Assembly: GCF_964259225.1 (NCBI RefSeq)
Contig: NZ_CAXVKN010000045.1
Reading direction: 5' to 3' (one strand)
From: Catenibacterium mitsuoka_A
Lineage (GTDB): Bacteria > Bacillota_I > Bacilli_A > Erysipelotrichales > Coprobacillaceae
DNA: 19,957 bases
A program made the position numbers and the translations under genes. The notes under the pieces were generated by a model, which saw only the letters and a program-made list of their open reading frames with translations, had not been told where the DNA came from and did no database searches. The stretch's first letter is position 1; every line of letters begins with the position of its first letter. Shown here piece by piece: positions 1-6,204 of this stretch.

Positions 1-80
1 ACTGCCCTTTACAAGTGGAAACCCCCAAATATTTAAAGCGAGTTTTCTATTGACCCCCCCTTAAAAATTAAAGGCTCATC
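1..80. other. Unassigned flank downstream of murB
   Basis: No gene is visible. The stretch contains two C-runs (C5 at about 22-27 and C7 at 54-60) with a TTGAC core just before the second. No intrinsic terminator for murB is evident. The composition differs from the surrounding A/T-rich spacers and could be the edge of an insertion sequence that continues outside the window, but no transposase is in view, so this is not asserted. Confidence 0.3.
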
Positions 81-1076
81 TTATTCCAGTTCAACAGGTT
101 CCTGCTTTAGAGTTAGACCATATTTCTTTTCAATAATAGAAATAATTTCTTCTCTTGCTTGTTTTAAATGGGCATAACTTTGTGCACTTTCATTAATTAA
201 GATCAGTGCAGCTTTTTCTGATACACGCATACCATAAAATGATTTACCCTTTAATCCGGCATGGTCTATTAACCATCCAGAAGGGACTTTATTACCTTCC
301 CAGACAGGAACATTCATACTTCTTAAACGTTCTGCTTCCTGATCATCTAAATATACATTCTTAAAGAATGATCCAGAACTAGCCATTTCTTCTGGTTTAG
401 GTAACTTAGACCAACGTATTTCAGTAACCATCTCTCTAATAGATTTAGGAGAAAAATCAGTAATCTGATGTTCTTCTACATAACTTTGTAAAGAAGTATA
501 GAAAGGAGGAGTAAGTCTATCATGACTTAAATGAATTCTTATAGAGATAATCAAATAACGTCCAGCATCTTTACCCTGATTAAAGATGCTTTGTCTATAA
601 CCTAGATTCATATCTTCTTTCTTAATAGTGACATACTTCTCTTCCTTTAAATCATAAGCATGTACAGACTCTAATACCTGTTCTATTTCCTGACCATAAG
701 CACCTACATTTTGGACAGGTGCAGCACCGACAGTACCAGGAATAGCACTTAATGCTTCAATACCAGATAAATTCTTTTTTGTAGTAAAAGCAACTAAATC
801 ATCAAGTAGTTCTCCACCCATTGCATCAATCGTCAATTCATCAATAAAACGTATACCTTTAATACGATTTAAAAGAATAACCCCCTTGAAACCTTCATCT
901 TTTCCAATTACATTACTTCCTGTACCTAGAATAAATACAGGTAATTGATGTTCTTTCGCAAATAAGTAAGCTTTTTCTACATCTTCTACGGTCTCTAATT
1001 CAATCACATAACGCGCTAGACCGCCTAGGCGCATTGTAGTGAGTTCTTTAATTTTTACATTCTCATTTATTTTCAT
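81..1076 (-). CDS. murB: UDP-N-acetylenolpyruvoylglucosamine reductase MurB
   Basis: MurB is an FAD enzyme that uses NADPH to reduce UDP-GlcNAc-enolpyruvate to UDP-MurNAc in cytoplasmic peptidoglycan precursor synthesis. The 331-aa protein has the FAD-binding segment LTTMRLGGLARY near the N-terminus, GTGSNVI, the AIPGTVGAAPVQNVGAYGQE segment, and SGSFFKN with the expected catalytic serine. The C-terminal GWLIDHAGLKG region is closer to the E. coli type I layout. I chose the ATG at 1076 over an ATG nine bases upstream: neither has a Shine-Dalgarno sequence, but a perfect extended -10 (TGTTATAAT) ends seven bases before the 1076 ATG, so that A would be +1. The gene lies about 40 bp after the AICAR transformylase with no terminator between, so read-through is possible. 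Identity is confident; the leaderless start is inference. Confidence 0.95.
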   Translation of the reverse strand: MKINENVKIKELTTMRLGGLARYVIELETVEDVEKAYLFAKEHQLPVFILGTGSNVIGKDEGFKGVILLNRIKGIRFIDELTIDAMGGELLDDLVAFTTKKNLSGIEALSAIPGTVGAAPVQNVGAYGQEIEQVLESVHAYDLKEEKYVTIKKEDMNLGYRQSIFNQGKDAGRYLIISIRIHLSHDRLTPPFYTSLQSYVEEHQITDFSPKSIREMVTEIRWSKLPKPEEMASSGSFFKNVYLDDQEAERLRSMNVPVWEGNKVPSGWLIDHAGLKGKSFYGMRVSEKAALILINESAQSYAHLKQAREEIISIIEKKYGLTLKQEPVELE

Positions 1077-1083
1077 AAAGTGC

Positions 1084-1092
1084 ATTATAACA
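1084..1092 (-). promoter_or_regulatory. Extended -10 promoter of murB
   Basis: On the minus strand this reads TGTTATAAT, a perfect extended -10. The -35 position is poor, as is common for extended -10 promoters. The expected start, seven bases downstream, coincides with the A of the murB ATG at 1076, implying a leaderless transcript. Confidence 0.6.
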
Positions 1093-1114
1093 CAGTTACA
1101 ACAAAAGTAGAGGA

Positions 1115-2293
1115 TTAATGATGGAATAATCTTTGATGAGTAAATGCGAGTACCATATCATACTTATCACAAGTATCGATAACATGATCATCACGGATAG
1201 AACCACCTGGTTCACCTACATACTTCACACCACTTTTATGAGCACGTTCAATATTATCTCCAAATGGGAAGAATGCATCACTACCTAGTACGACATCTGT
1301 ATTCTTCTTTAACCATTCTTTCTTTTCTTCTCTAGTGAATACTTCTGGCTTTACTTTGAAATAGTTCTGCCATACATCATCACCTAGCACATCTTCATAA
1401 TCATCTGATACATATGCATCAATTGTATTATCCTTTTCAGCACGTTTTAAACCATCAGCAAACTGTAAACCTAATACCTTAGGATGCTGACGTAAGAACC
1501 ATACATCTGCCTTATTACCAGCAAGTCTTGTACAATGAATACGAGACTGCTGACCAGCTCCAATACCAATAGCCTGACCATTCTTGACATAACATACAGA
1601 ATTAGACTGTGTATATTTTAATGTAATCATAGAAAGGATTAAATCATGTAATGCATGTTCAGGGATATCTTTATTTTTAGATACAACATCCTTAAACATT
1701 TCTTCATTAATCACACAGTTATTTCTACCTTGTTGGAATGTAATACCGAATACCTGCTTAATTTCTACTGGATTAGGTACATAGTCAGGATCCATCTGCA
1801 ATACACAATAAGTGCCTCTTCTTTTCTTCTTAAGTATTTCTAATGCTTCTTTTGTATAACCAGGGGCAATAATACCATCACTGACTTCACGATTAATAAG
1901 CTTTGCAGTCACTTCATCACATACATCAGAAAGAGCACAGAAATCACCATATGAACTCATACGGTCACTACCTCTTGCTTTAATATATGCATTTGCGATA
2001 GGACTTAACACTTCGGCACTTTCCTTTACAAAATACATCTGTCTTTCTACTTCAGTTAAAGGTGTCCCAATAGCCACACCAGCAGGAGATACATGCTTAA
2101 AACTTGCAGCACAGCTCATATGAGTTGCTTCCTTTAATTCCTTCACTAACTGCCAGCTATTAAAAGCATCTAATAAGTTGATATAACCAGGTTTACCATT
2201 TAAGACAGTAAAAGGAAGTTCTCCTTCTTCCATAAACACCTTAGCAGGTTTCTGATTAGGGTTACAGCCATACTTTAATTCTAATTCTTTCAT
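1115..2293 (-). CDS. Stand-alone AICAR transformylase (PurH C-terminal domain type)
   Basis: This 392-aa protein corresponds to the AICAR formyltransferase half of PurH, transferring a formyl group from 10-formyl-THF to AICAR (ZMP) in the penultimate step of IMP synthesis. It begins MKELELKYGCNPNQKPAKVF, as free-standing AICARFT proteins do, and lacks the roughly 200-aa IMP cyclohydrolase domain. The catalytic Lys-His pair is in SFKHVSPAG (K66-H67). The start at 2293 is set by GGAGGA six bases upstream; the reading frame stays open further upstream, but that part is riboswitch. Cyclohydrolase activity must be encoded elsewhere. Expression should be gated by the ZTP riboswitch in the leader, which senses this enzyme's own substrate or its triphosphate. 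Confidence 0.93.
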   Translation of the reverse strand: MKELELKYGCNPNQKPAKVFMEEGELPFTVLNGKPGYINLLDAFNSWQLVKELKEATHMSCAASFKHVSPAGVAIGTPLTEVERQMYFVKESAEVLSPIANAYIKARGSDRMSSYGDFCALSDVCDEVTAKLINREVSDGIIAPGYTKEALEILKKKRRGTYCVLQMDPDYVPNPVEIKQVFGITFQQGRNNCVINEEMFKDVVSKNKDIPEHALHDLILSMITLKYTQSNSVCYVKNGQAIGIGAGQQSRIHCTRLAGNKADVWFLRQHPKVLGLQFADGLKRAEKDNTIDAYVSDDYEDVLGDDVWQNYFKVKPEVFTREEKKEWLKKNTDVVLGSDAFFPFGDNIERAHKSGVKYVGEPGGSIRDDHVIDTCDKYDMVLAFTHQRLFHH

Positions 2294-2303
2294 AGATTCC
2301 TCC

Positions 2304-2356
2304 AAAAAAAGAAGCCGACACATACTCCAGGCTTCTTTGCCCAGACGGTCGGCTTC
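2304..2356 (-). terminator. Riboswitch expression platform: intrinsic terminator
   Basis: GAAGCCGAC (2356-2348) pairs perfectly over nine bases with GTCGGCTTC (2319-2311), followed by seven U residues (2310-2304) that run directly into the GGAGGA ribosome binding site. The 5' arm overlaps the aptamer's conserved GCCGACCG segment, so ligand binding and termination are mutually exclusive. This predicts an ON switch: ZTP binding allows read-through into the transformylase gene. Confidence 0.9.
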
Positions 2357-2410
2357 TTCATTTGATTTATTATACTCCCTGTGGTCAATTCCACTTCCGT
2401 CAGTCATATA
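2338..2410 (-). promoter_or_regulatory. ZTP (pfl) riboswitch aptamer
   Basis: The minus-strand leader of the AICAR transformylase has the hallmarks of the pfl motif. A P2 hairpin (GTGG 2394-2391 with CCAC 2384-2381) is followed by AGGGAGT (2380-2374), whose AGT closes P1 with ACT at about 2404-2402. After a variable linker comes the conserved 3' block GCCGACCGTCTGGGCA (2353-2338). ACGG (2400-2397) can form the pseudoknot with CCGT (2348-2345). This class binds ZMP/ZTP, which accumulate when 10-formyl-folate is short. The genetic context, an AICAR-consuming folate enzyme, fits exactly. Confidence 0.93.
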
Positions 2411-2419
2411 ACTAATGTC

Positions 2420-2448
2420 ATTATAGTAAAAAGGGGTTCATAAAACAA
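2420..2448 (-). promoter_or_regulatory. Promoter of the ZTP riboswitch / AICAR transformylase
   Basis: On the minus strand TTGTTT (2448-2443), a 17-bp spacer and a consensus TATAAT (2425-2420). Predicted +1 is near 2413, immediately upstream of the aptamer. It is divergent from the plus-strand RNA promoter at 2483-2511. Confidence 0.85.
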
Positions 2449-2473
2449 GTATTTTCATTATATAAAAATAGAA

Positions 2474-2511
2474 TGTAAACGCTTGCACAACTGCAATTAT
2501 TAGGCTATAAT
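2474..2511 (+). promoter_or_regulatory. cre box overlapping promoter of RNA unit A
   Basis: TGTAAACGCTTGCA (2474-2487) matches the CcpA operator consensus. It overlaps the -35 TTGCAC (2483-2488), which is followed by a 17-bp spacer and a perfect TATAAT (2506-2511). The arrangement predicts repression by CcpA when preferred sugars are present. Predicted +1 is near 2518. Confidence 0.85.
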
Positions 2512-2517
2512 TAAGTC

Positions 2518-2875
2518 AGAAAGAGAGGAGGAAAACCTCCTTAACATATACATTCATCTCAAAGAATTTGGTCAGAAAGGAGAGATTCCCATGGGATACT
2601 GTGACTGAGTATCCGTTGAGGATACTCAATTAAATTAGGAAAAACGTATTTATCCACTAATAATGATTTATATGCTTTATTAATAATATGGTTTATAAGA
2701 AAGGTGGAAAACGGGAGATATCTCCTGAATATAATAATAAGGTACGTTGATCTATATATCAGAAGGCTGTGAAAAGGTTTTCTATTTATCTATTAACGCT
2801 GGAAATTGAATCCAAAAGATGTAATCCTAGTATCCAGCAGGAAAAGCTATGGTGATGTAAAAGCCATAGCTTTTT
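2518..2875 (+). ncRNA. Candidate structured noncoding RNA A (family not recognised)
   Basis: No plausible ORF with a ribosome binding site covers this stretch on either strand. From the predicted +1 there are clear local helices: AGGAGG-AAAA-CCTCCT (2526-2541), a nine-bp stem TGAGTATCC/GGATACTCA (2606-2628), GGAG-ATAT-CTCC inside a 12-nt palindrome (2714-2725), GCTGGA/TCCAGC (2798-2838), and a final terminator. GTCAGAAAG occurs twice (2515-2523 and 2571-2579). The transcript would be about 360 nt, or longer if the terminator leaks. I see no tmRNA, RNase P, SRP or 6S signature. Large structured families of Firmicutes (ROOL, GOLLD, raiA) are possible matches that I cannot test by eye. Confidence 0.6.
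2842..2875 (+). terminator. Intrinsic terminator of RNA unit A
   Basis: AAAAGCTATGG (2842-2852) pairs over 11 bp with CCATAGCTTTT (2864-2874) around an 11-nt loop and ends in a five-U run. The A-rich 5' side means it could also act on the minus strand. Confidence 0.75.
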
Positions 2876-3038
2876 CAGTTGGAAACAAAACCTCCTTGTC
2901 GATAGACAAAGAGTTTTTGCGCAAGTAGGCTCACTTGGGGTACTTCTACCGCTGTTGTATAGTATACGTATACTAACGTCAATTATATTTGTGAAAAAGC
3001 ATCTATTCATCACTGTATTTTCAATTTATGAAAATGCG
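2876..3038. other. Spacer between the two RNA units, with 16-bp palindrome
   Basis: No gene is seen. Small hairpins occur at 2896-2909 (TTGTC/GACAA) and 2922-2937 (CAAGT/ACTTG). TAGTATACGTATACTA at 2960-2975 is a perfect 16-bp palindrome with no loop, more like a protein-binding dyad than an RNA stem. If terminator A leaks, this could be the 3' part of a roughly 550-nt RNA. Confidence 0.4.
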
Positions 3039-3076
3039 TGTAAACGCTTGCATTTGTGTGAGTGATAATGTATGAT
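3039..3076 (+). promoter_or_regulatory. cre box overlapping promoter of RNA unit B
   Basis: An identical 14-mer TGTAAACGCTTGCA (3039-3052) overlaps the -35 TTGCAT (3048-3053), followed by a 17-bp spacer and TATGAT (3071-3076). The geometry is the same as for unit A, so the two promoters should respond together to CcpA. Predicted +1 is about 3083. Confidence 0.85.
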
Positions 3077-3082
3077 ATAGAC

Positions 3083-3360
3083 GAAAAGAGAAGACAGAAG
3101 ATAAAACATTAAATATAAGACATGTTACTTGACTTCCTAGTCTAATGAACCGAAAAGTAAATAAGTAATACGGCAATTATAGTAAGATTCGATCTTATAT
3201 TCAGTGAGAAATGAAAATTTCTAATAAAATGTTGAACCCATAAAAAGTCTAATAATAAAAAGAACTCAATATCAATACGATGGGTTTGATAAATTATTCA
3301 AATGAGTCTAATGCTTCTCCTTATATAGCAAAAGAGGAATCCAAATGGGTTCCTCTTTTC
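3083..3360 (+). ncRNA. Candidate noncoding RNA B with repeated AGTCTAAT motif
   Basis: This promoter-to-terminator unit of about 278 nt has no ORF with a credible start signal; a 65-codon plus-strand frame at 3280 has no ribosome binding site and overlaps the terminator and the convergent gene. Local stems include TAAGAT/ATCTTA (3183-3197), GAAAT/ATTTC (3206-3219) and a longer AACCCAT/ATGGGTT pairing (3235-3286). The octamer AGTCTAAT occurs three times (3139, 3246, 3305), largely outside obvious helices. Repeated single-stranded motifs are typical of base-pairing sRNAs, but the role here is unknown. Confidence 0.55.
3330..3359. terminator. Bidirectional terminator between RNA B and ABC-F pseudogene
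   Basis: A 13-bp stem (3330-3342 with 3347-3359, one G-U pair) with an AAAT loop is flanked by A4 and T4. It sits between converging units and can serve both strands. Confidence 0.75.
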
Positions 3361-3361
3361 A

Positions 3362-4989
3362 TTAGCTTTCTTCTATTTCTAATAGTTCTAGATAACGTTC
3401 ATTCTTTTCTTCTAAAGTCTTTTCAACTTCATCACGTTCTTTACTTAATTCATCAAGCTTTTCAAAGTCCTGGGTAGAACCCATTTCTTCATCAATCTCA
3501 CTTAAACGTGTTTCTAGATTCATAAGAAGATCGTCCATACCTTCTAGTTCTTTCTTTTCACTGAAAGTTAATCTTCTTTTTCTATTTTCTTTAGCTTGTT
3601 TACGATAATCTTCTTTCTGAGATTCTGTTTCTTTCTTAGTATTAGTGATATCAATAGAAGCACTATAGCCACCATTCACATAATGAATTTCCTGATCCTT
3701 AAAGACAAATAAACCATCTACAATACGATCTAGGAAATAACGGTCATGGGATACAGTAATCACAATACCTTTAATAAGTAGAGTCTTCTTTGTTCACCAC
3801 CAGATAACTTACCAATTTGTGTATACTGGGCATGGTCATCAAATAAAAAACGTTCACACATATTACGAGCACTAAGTGTTCCTTCGCTTGTTTCTAGATT
3901 ATCACTTGTTTCTCTAATATAATCAATCACTCTCATTGTAGGATCATCATAATGGAAATGTTGCTGGAAATAGGCCATACGGATTGTATCACCAATAATA
4001 ATCTCTCCATCATAATCAGTGATAATACCTGCAATCATATTAAGGAGTGTTGTCTTACCACAGCCATTTTGTCCTAAGATACCAATACGGTCAAATCTCT
4101 TAAATAAATAAGAAAATGGCTTAAACATCACCTTATCAGGATAACTCTTAGACACATTCACTAACTCAATAGTCTTTTTACCTAAACGACTTGTAGTATC
4201 AATTAATTCAACAGTTCCTTTTTCTTGAATCTGTTCAATAGAAGATAATTCTTCAAAACGCTGTAAACGGTCTTTACTCTTAGTAGAACGTGCCTGAACA
4301 CCTGCTCTGACCCATTCTAATTCTTTCTTTAAGAAGAGGTTTCTTTTTCTTTGTGCCTGTAAGGCATTATTTTCTCTTTCAGCTTTTAATTCTAGGAAGT
4401 GTGAATAATTGGCTACATAAGGGAAAATTTCACCTCTATCTAATTCATAAATCTTATTAGTAATACGTTCTAGGAAGTAACGATCATGAGTGACCATGAG
4501 TAATCCTTTAGAACGTTTTATTAAATATTTTTCTAGATATTCAATCATAGGTGTATCTAGATGGTTTGTTGGTTCATCTAGAATAAGTAAATCACATTCT
4601 TCTAGTAATACGATAGCAAGAGCTAAACGTTTCTTCTGACCGCCAGATAGTGTACTGATCACCTGATCCATATCTTCTAAACCAAAACGTGTTAAAGAAG
4701 ACTTAATAGAATATTCAGGGACATCCTTAAGAATATGTTTTGCTTCATTAAGAATCGTTTCATTATCTCTAAATACAGGATTCTGAGATAAGTATGCAAT
4801 CTTTAGATCCTTCTTATAAGTAATAGCAGGACTGTCATGATGGGCAATCATCTTTAATAAAGTACTCTTACCTGTTCCATTGACACCAACTAAGGCAATC
4901 TTATCTGTATCCTCTACAATCATATTTAAGTTCTTATACAACTGCCTCTCACCAATTGCATAAGATAAATTCTGTATATTAATTAACAT
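3362..4989 (-). pseudogene. ABC-F ATPase gene disrupted by a deletion in the second nucleotide-binding domain
   Basis: ABC-F proteins are soluble twin-ATPase factors acting on the ribosome. The first domain is intact: GVNGTGKST Walker A, LSGGQKKRL signature, ILDEPTNHLD Walker B, then a linker with many basic and acidic residues. The second has GQNGCGKTT and LSGGEQRRLYLLK, then stops at 3760. The next frame resumes at GIVITVSHDRYFLDR and continues through the C-terminal coiled-coil tail to 3362. Compared with domain 1, about 35 residues including Walker B and the catalytic Glu are missing, and the lost length is not a multiple of three. The product would be a truncated protein with a dead second site. 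Start 4989 is set by GAGGTGA five bases upstream. Confidence 0.9.
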
Positions 4990-4999
4990 GTAGTCACCT

Positions 5000-5191
5000 C
5001 TATAATAGAGAGTGGAACAAATCATCCACTTCTTGTTTTCTTTTCTTAGTTTCTTTAGGTAAAACATGGAAGCATTCATCTAACACATCATTCTCATGTG
5101 CATTTAAATCTCTCTTTAAAATAGTTTCACCTGTCTTTAAGTTTTCTAGATGATAATACCCTTTTTCATCAATTCTTTCAACAACCCACAT
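5000..5191 (-). CDS. Small protein, DUF3006-like, upstream of ABC-F
   Basis: A 63-aa cytoplasmic protein with a good AGGAG site about eight bases upstream of the ATG. Its first half (WVVERIDEKGYYHLENLKTGETI) resembles the short beta-rich start of DUF3006-type proteins (DRIE...VLE...G). The second half is charged and contains a KETKKRKQE stretch. It ends 10 bp before the ABC-F ATG, so the two share a transcript. Function is unknown; the family assignment is tentative. Confidence 0.7.
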   Translation of the reverse strand: MWVVERIDEKGYYHLENLKTGETILKRDLNAHENDVLDECFHVLPKETKKRKQEVDDLFHSLL

Positions 5192-5206
5192 GATGTCATC
5201 TCCTCT

Positions 5207-5236
5207 TTGTTTTCCTCATTATAGCATGCTATAATG
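5207..5236. promoter_or_regulatory. Overlapping divergent promoters inside a 20-bp palindrome
   Basis: A perfect 20-bp palindrome at 5217-5236 (core ATTATAGCATGCTATAAT) contains a consensus TATAAT on each strand: plus 5230-5235 and minus 5223-5218. The plus promoter also has TTGTTT at 5207-5212 with a 17-bp spacer; the minus one lacks a clear -35. The -10 boxes are six bp apart, so polymerase cannot occupy both at once. The palindrome could also be an operator. Confidence 0.75.
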
Positions 5237-5257
5237 GGGAAAAGGAGCGTGAACTTT

Positions 5258-5356
5258 ATGAATAATATGCTTTTATTTGGTTTATGTGTTGTTGTGCCGG
5301 TACTTATTCCTTTAATCATCGCATTATTAGTGGCTGTATTATGGAAAATAAAATAA
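5258..5356 (+). CDS. 32-aa single-pass membrane peptide
   Basis: An ATG ten bases after GGAG encodes MNNMLLFGLCVVVPVLIPLI and on to a basic WKIK end: a single hydrophobic helix with a short polar head and positive tail. Its stop overlaps the first 16 bases of the EamA gene in another frame, suggesting translational coupling, since the EamA start has no strong ribosome binding site of its own. It may be a small regulatory or accessory membrane peptide, or merely a leader peptide that loads ribosomes for the transporter. No family is recognised. Confidence 0.55.
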   Translation: MNNMLLFGLCVVVPVLIPLIIALLVAVLWKIK

Positions 5357-6177
5357 GTACAAAAGGTGTGTTCTTCCTGCTGATGACAGCATTCTGCTGG
5401 TCACTTGCAGGTTTATTTATACGTGCAAGCCACTTAAGTGGGCTGGGATTCTCAATGATGAGTTCTATTGTCGCAATACCTTTGAGTATGATTATTCATC
5501 ATAAGAAACTAGTGTTCAATAAAATGACAATTACAGTAGGGGTCTTTCAGTTTCTTATGAGCTTGACTTTTATTTATGCCAATAAGCTCACATCAGTGGC
5601 CAATGCGATTGTATTACAATACTCATCAACAATCTTTGTATTGATCTATCAATCAATTGATTTACGTAAATTACCGACAAAAAGACAAATGGGGATCATT
5701 GCGATTGTCTTTATCGGTATGGCACTATTCTTTGCGGATACTCTTTCCTTCTCGCATCTATTAGGAAATATACTCGCAATTATATCAGGAGCCTGCTTTG
5801 GAATGCAGTTCTACCTCAACAACAAAGAAGATGCTGAAGCTTTCTCTTCGACAATATTTGCCTATATGTTCTCTCTTACAGTAGGTTTAATTGTCTTTAG
5901 AGGACTTCCTCATTTCCACATTACTGATGCCTTTGGTGTATGTGGTTATGGTTTCTTCCCAATGTGTTTAGGTGGTATATTTCTTGCATTAGGTATTTCT
6001 TGTACAGAAGCTTTTACAGCCAATCTTATTTGTATGTTAGAAGTCATTTTGGCGCCTCTGTGGGCTTTTATCTTTTTCCATGAAACAATATCTGGTATCA
6101 GTTTAATTGGTGCAGGAATGGTTGTAGGAGGCATTATCTTAAATTTAGTACTAGACTTTAAAAAAGCAGCCATCTAG
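5341..6177 (+). CDS. EamA/DMT-family transporter
   Basis: A 278-aa membrane protein of the drug/metabolite transporter superfamily. It shows about ten hydrophobic segments arranged as two EamA repeats; the first begins GVFFLLMTAFCWSLAGLFIR, and the second ends with the typical E-(x)n-LAPLWAFIFFHE...GAGMVVGGIIL pattern. The substrate cannot be predicted; members export amino acids, metabolites or drugs. The start at 5341 (MENKIS) fits the family length; a longer in-frame extension to 5284 would fuse unrelated residues encoded over the small upstream peptide. Transcription should start from the divergent promoter at 5207-5235 and end at the hairpin overlapping its stop codon. Confidence 0.88.
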   Translation: MENKISTKGVFFLLMTAFCWSLAGLFIRASHLSGLGFSMMSSIVAIPLSMIIHHKKLVFNKMTITVGVFQFLMSLTFIYANKLTSVANAIVLQYSSTIFVLIYQSIDLRKLPTKRQMGIIAIVFIGMALFFADTLSFSHLLGNILAIISGACFGMQFYLNNKEDAEAFSSTIFAYMFSLTVGLIVFRGLPHFHITDAFGVCGYGFFPMCLGGIFLALGISCTEAFTANLICMLEVILAPLWAFIFFHETISGISLIGAGMVVGGIILNLVLDFKKAAI

Positions 6178-6190
6178 GCTGCTTCTTTTG
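6164..6190. terminator. Bidirectional terminator between EamA and Rrf2 genes
   Basis: AAGCAGCC (6164-6171) pairs with GGCTGCTT (6177-6184) around a five-base loop containing part of the EamA stop codon. The minus strand has a six-U run (A6160-6165 region), the plus strand CTTTT, so it serves both converging genes. Confidence 0.8.
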
Positions 6191-6204
6191 ATTGTAGACC
6201 ATTT

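Noticed and set aside
2294..2407. N-terminal extension of the AICAR transformylase (38 extra residues)
   Set aside because: The extension is the ZTP aptamer and terminator read in frame; the strong RBS is at the internal ATG 2293.
2786..3013. 75-codon minus-strand frame
   Set aside because: No ribosome binding site or family resemblance, and it spans the terminator of RNA A and the palindrome.
2518..3360. tmRNA, RNase P RNA, SRP RNA or CRISPR array in the noncoding region
   Set aside because: No tRNA-like end, no conserved RNase P or SRP core and no regularly spaced repeats were found.
3280..3477. 65-codon plus-strand frame
   Set aside because: No ribosome binding site; crosses the terminator and overlaps the ABC-F gene antisense.
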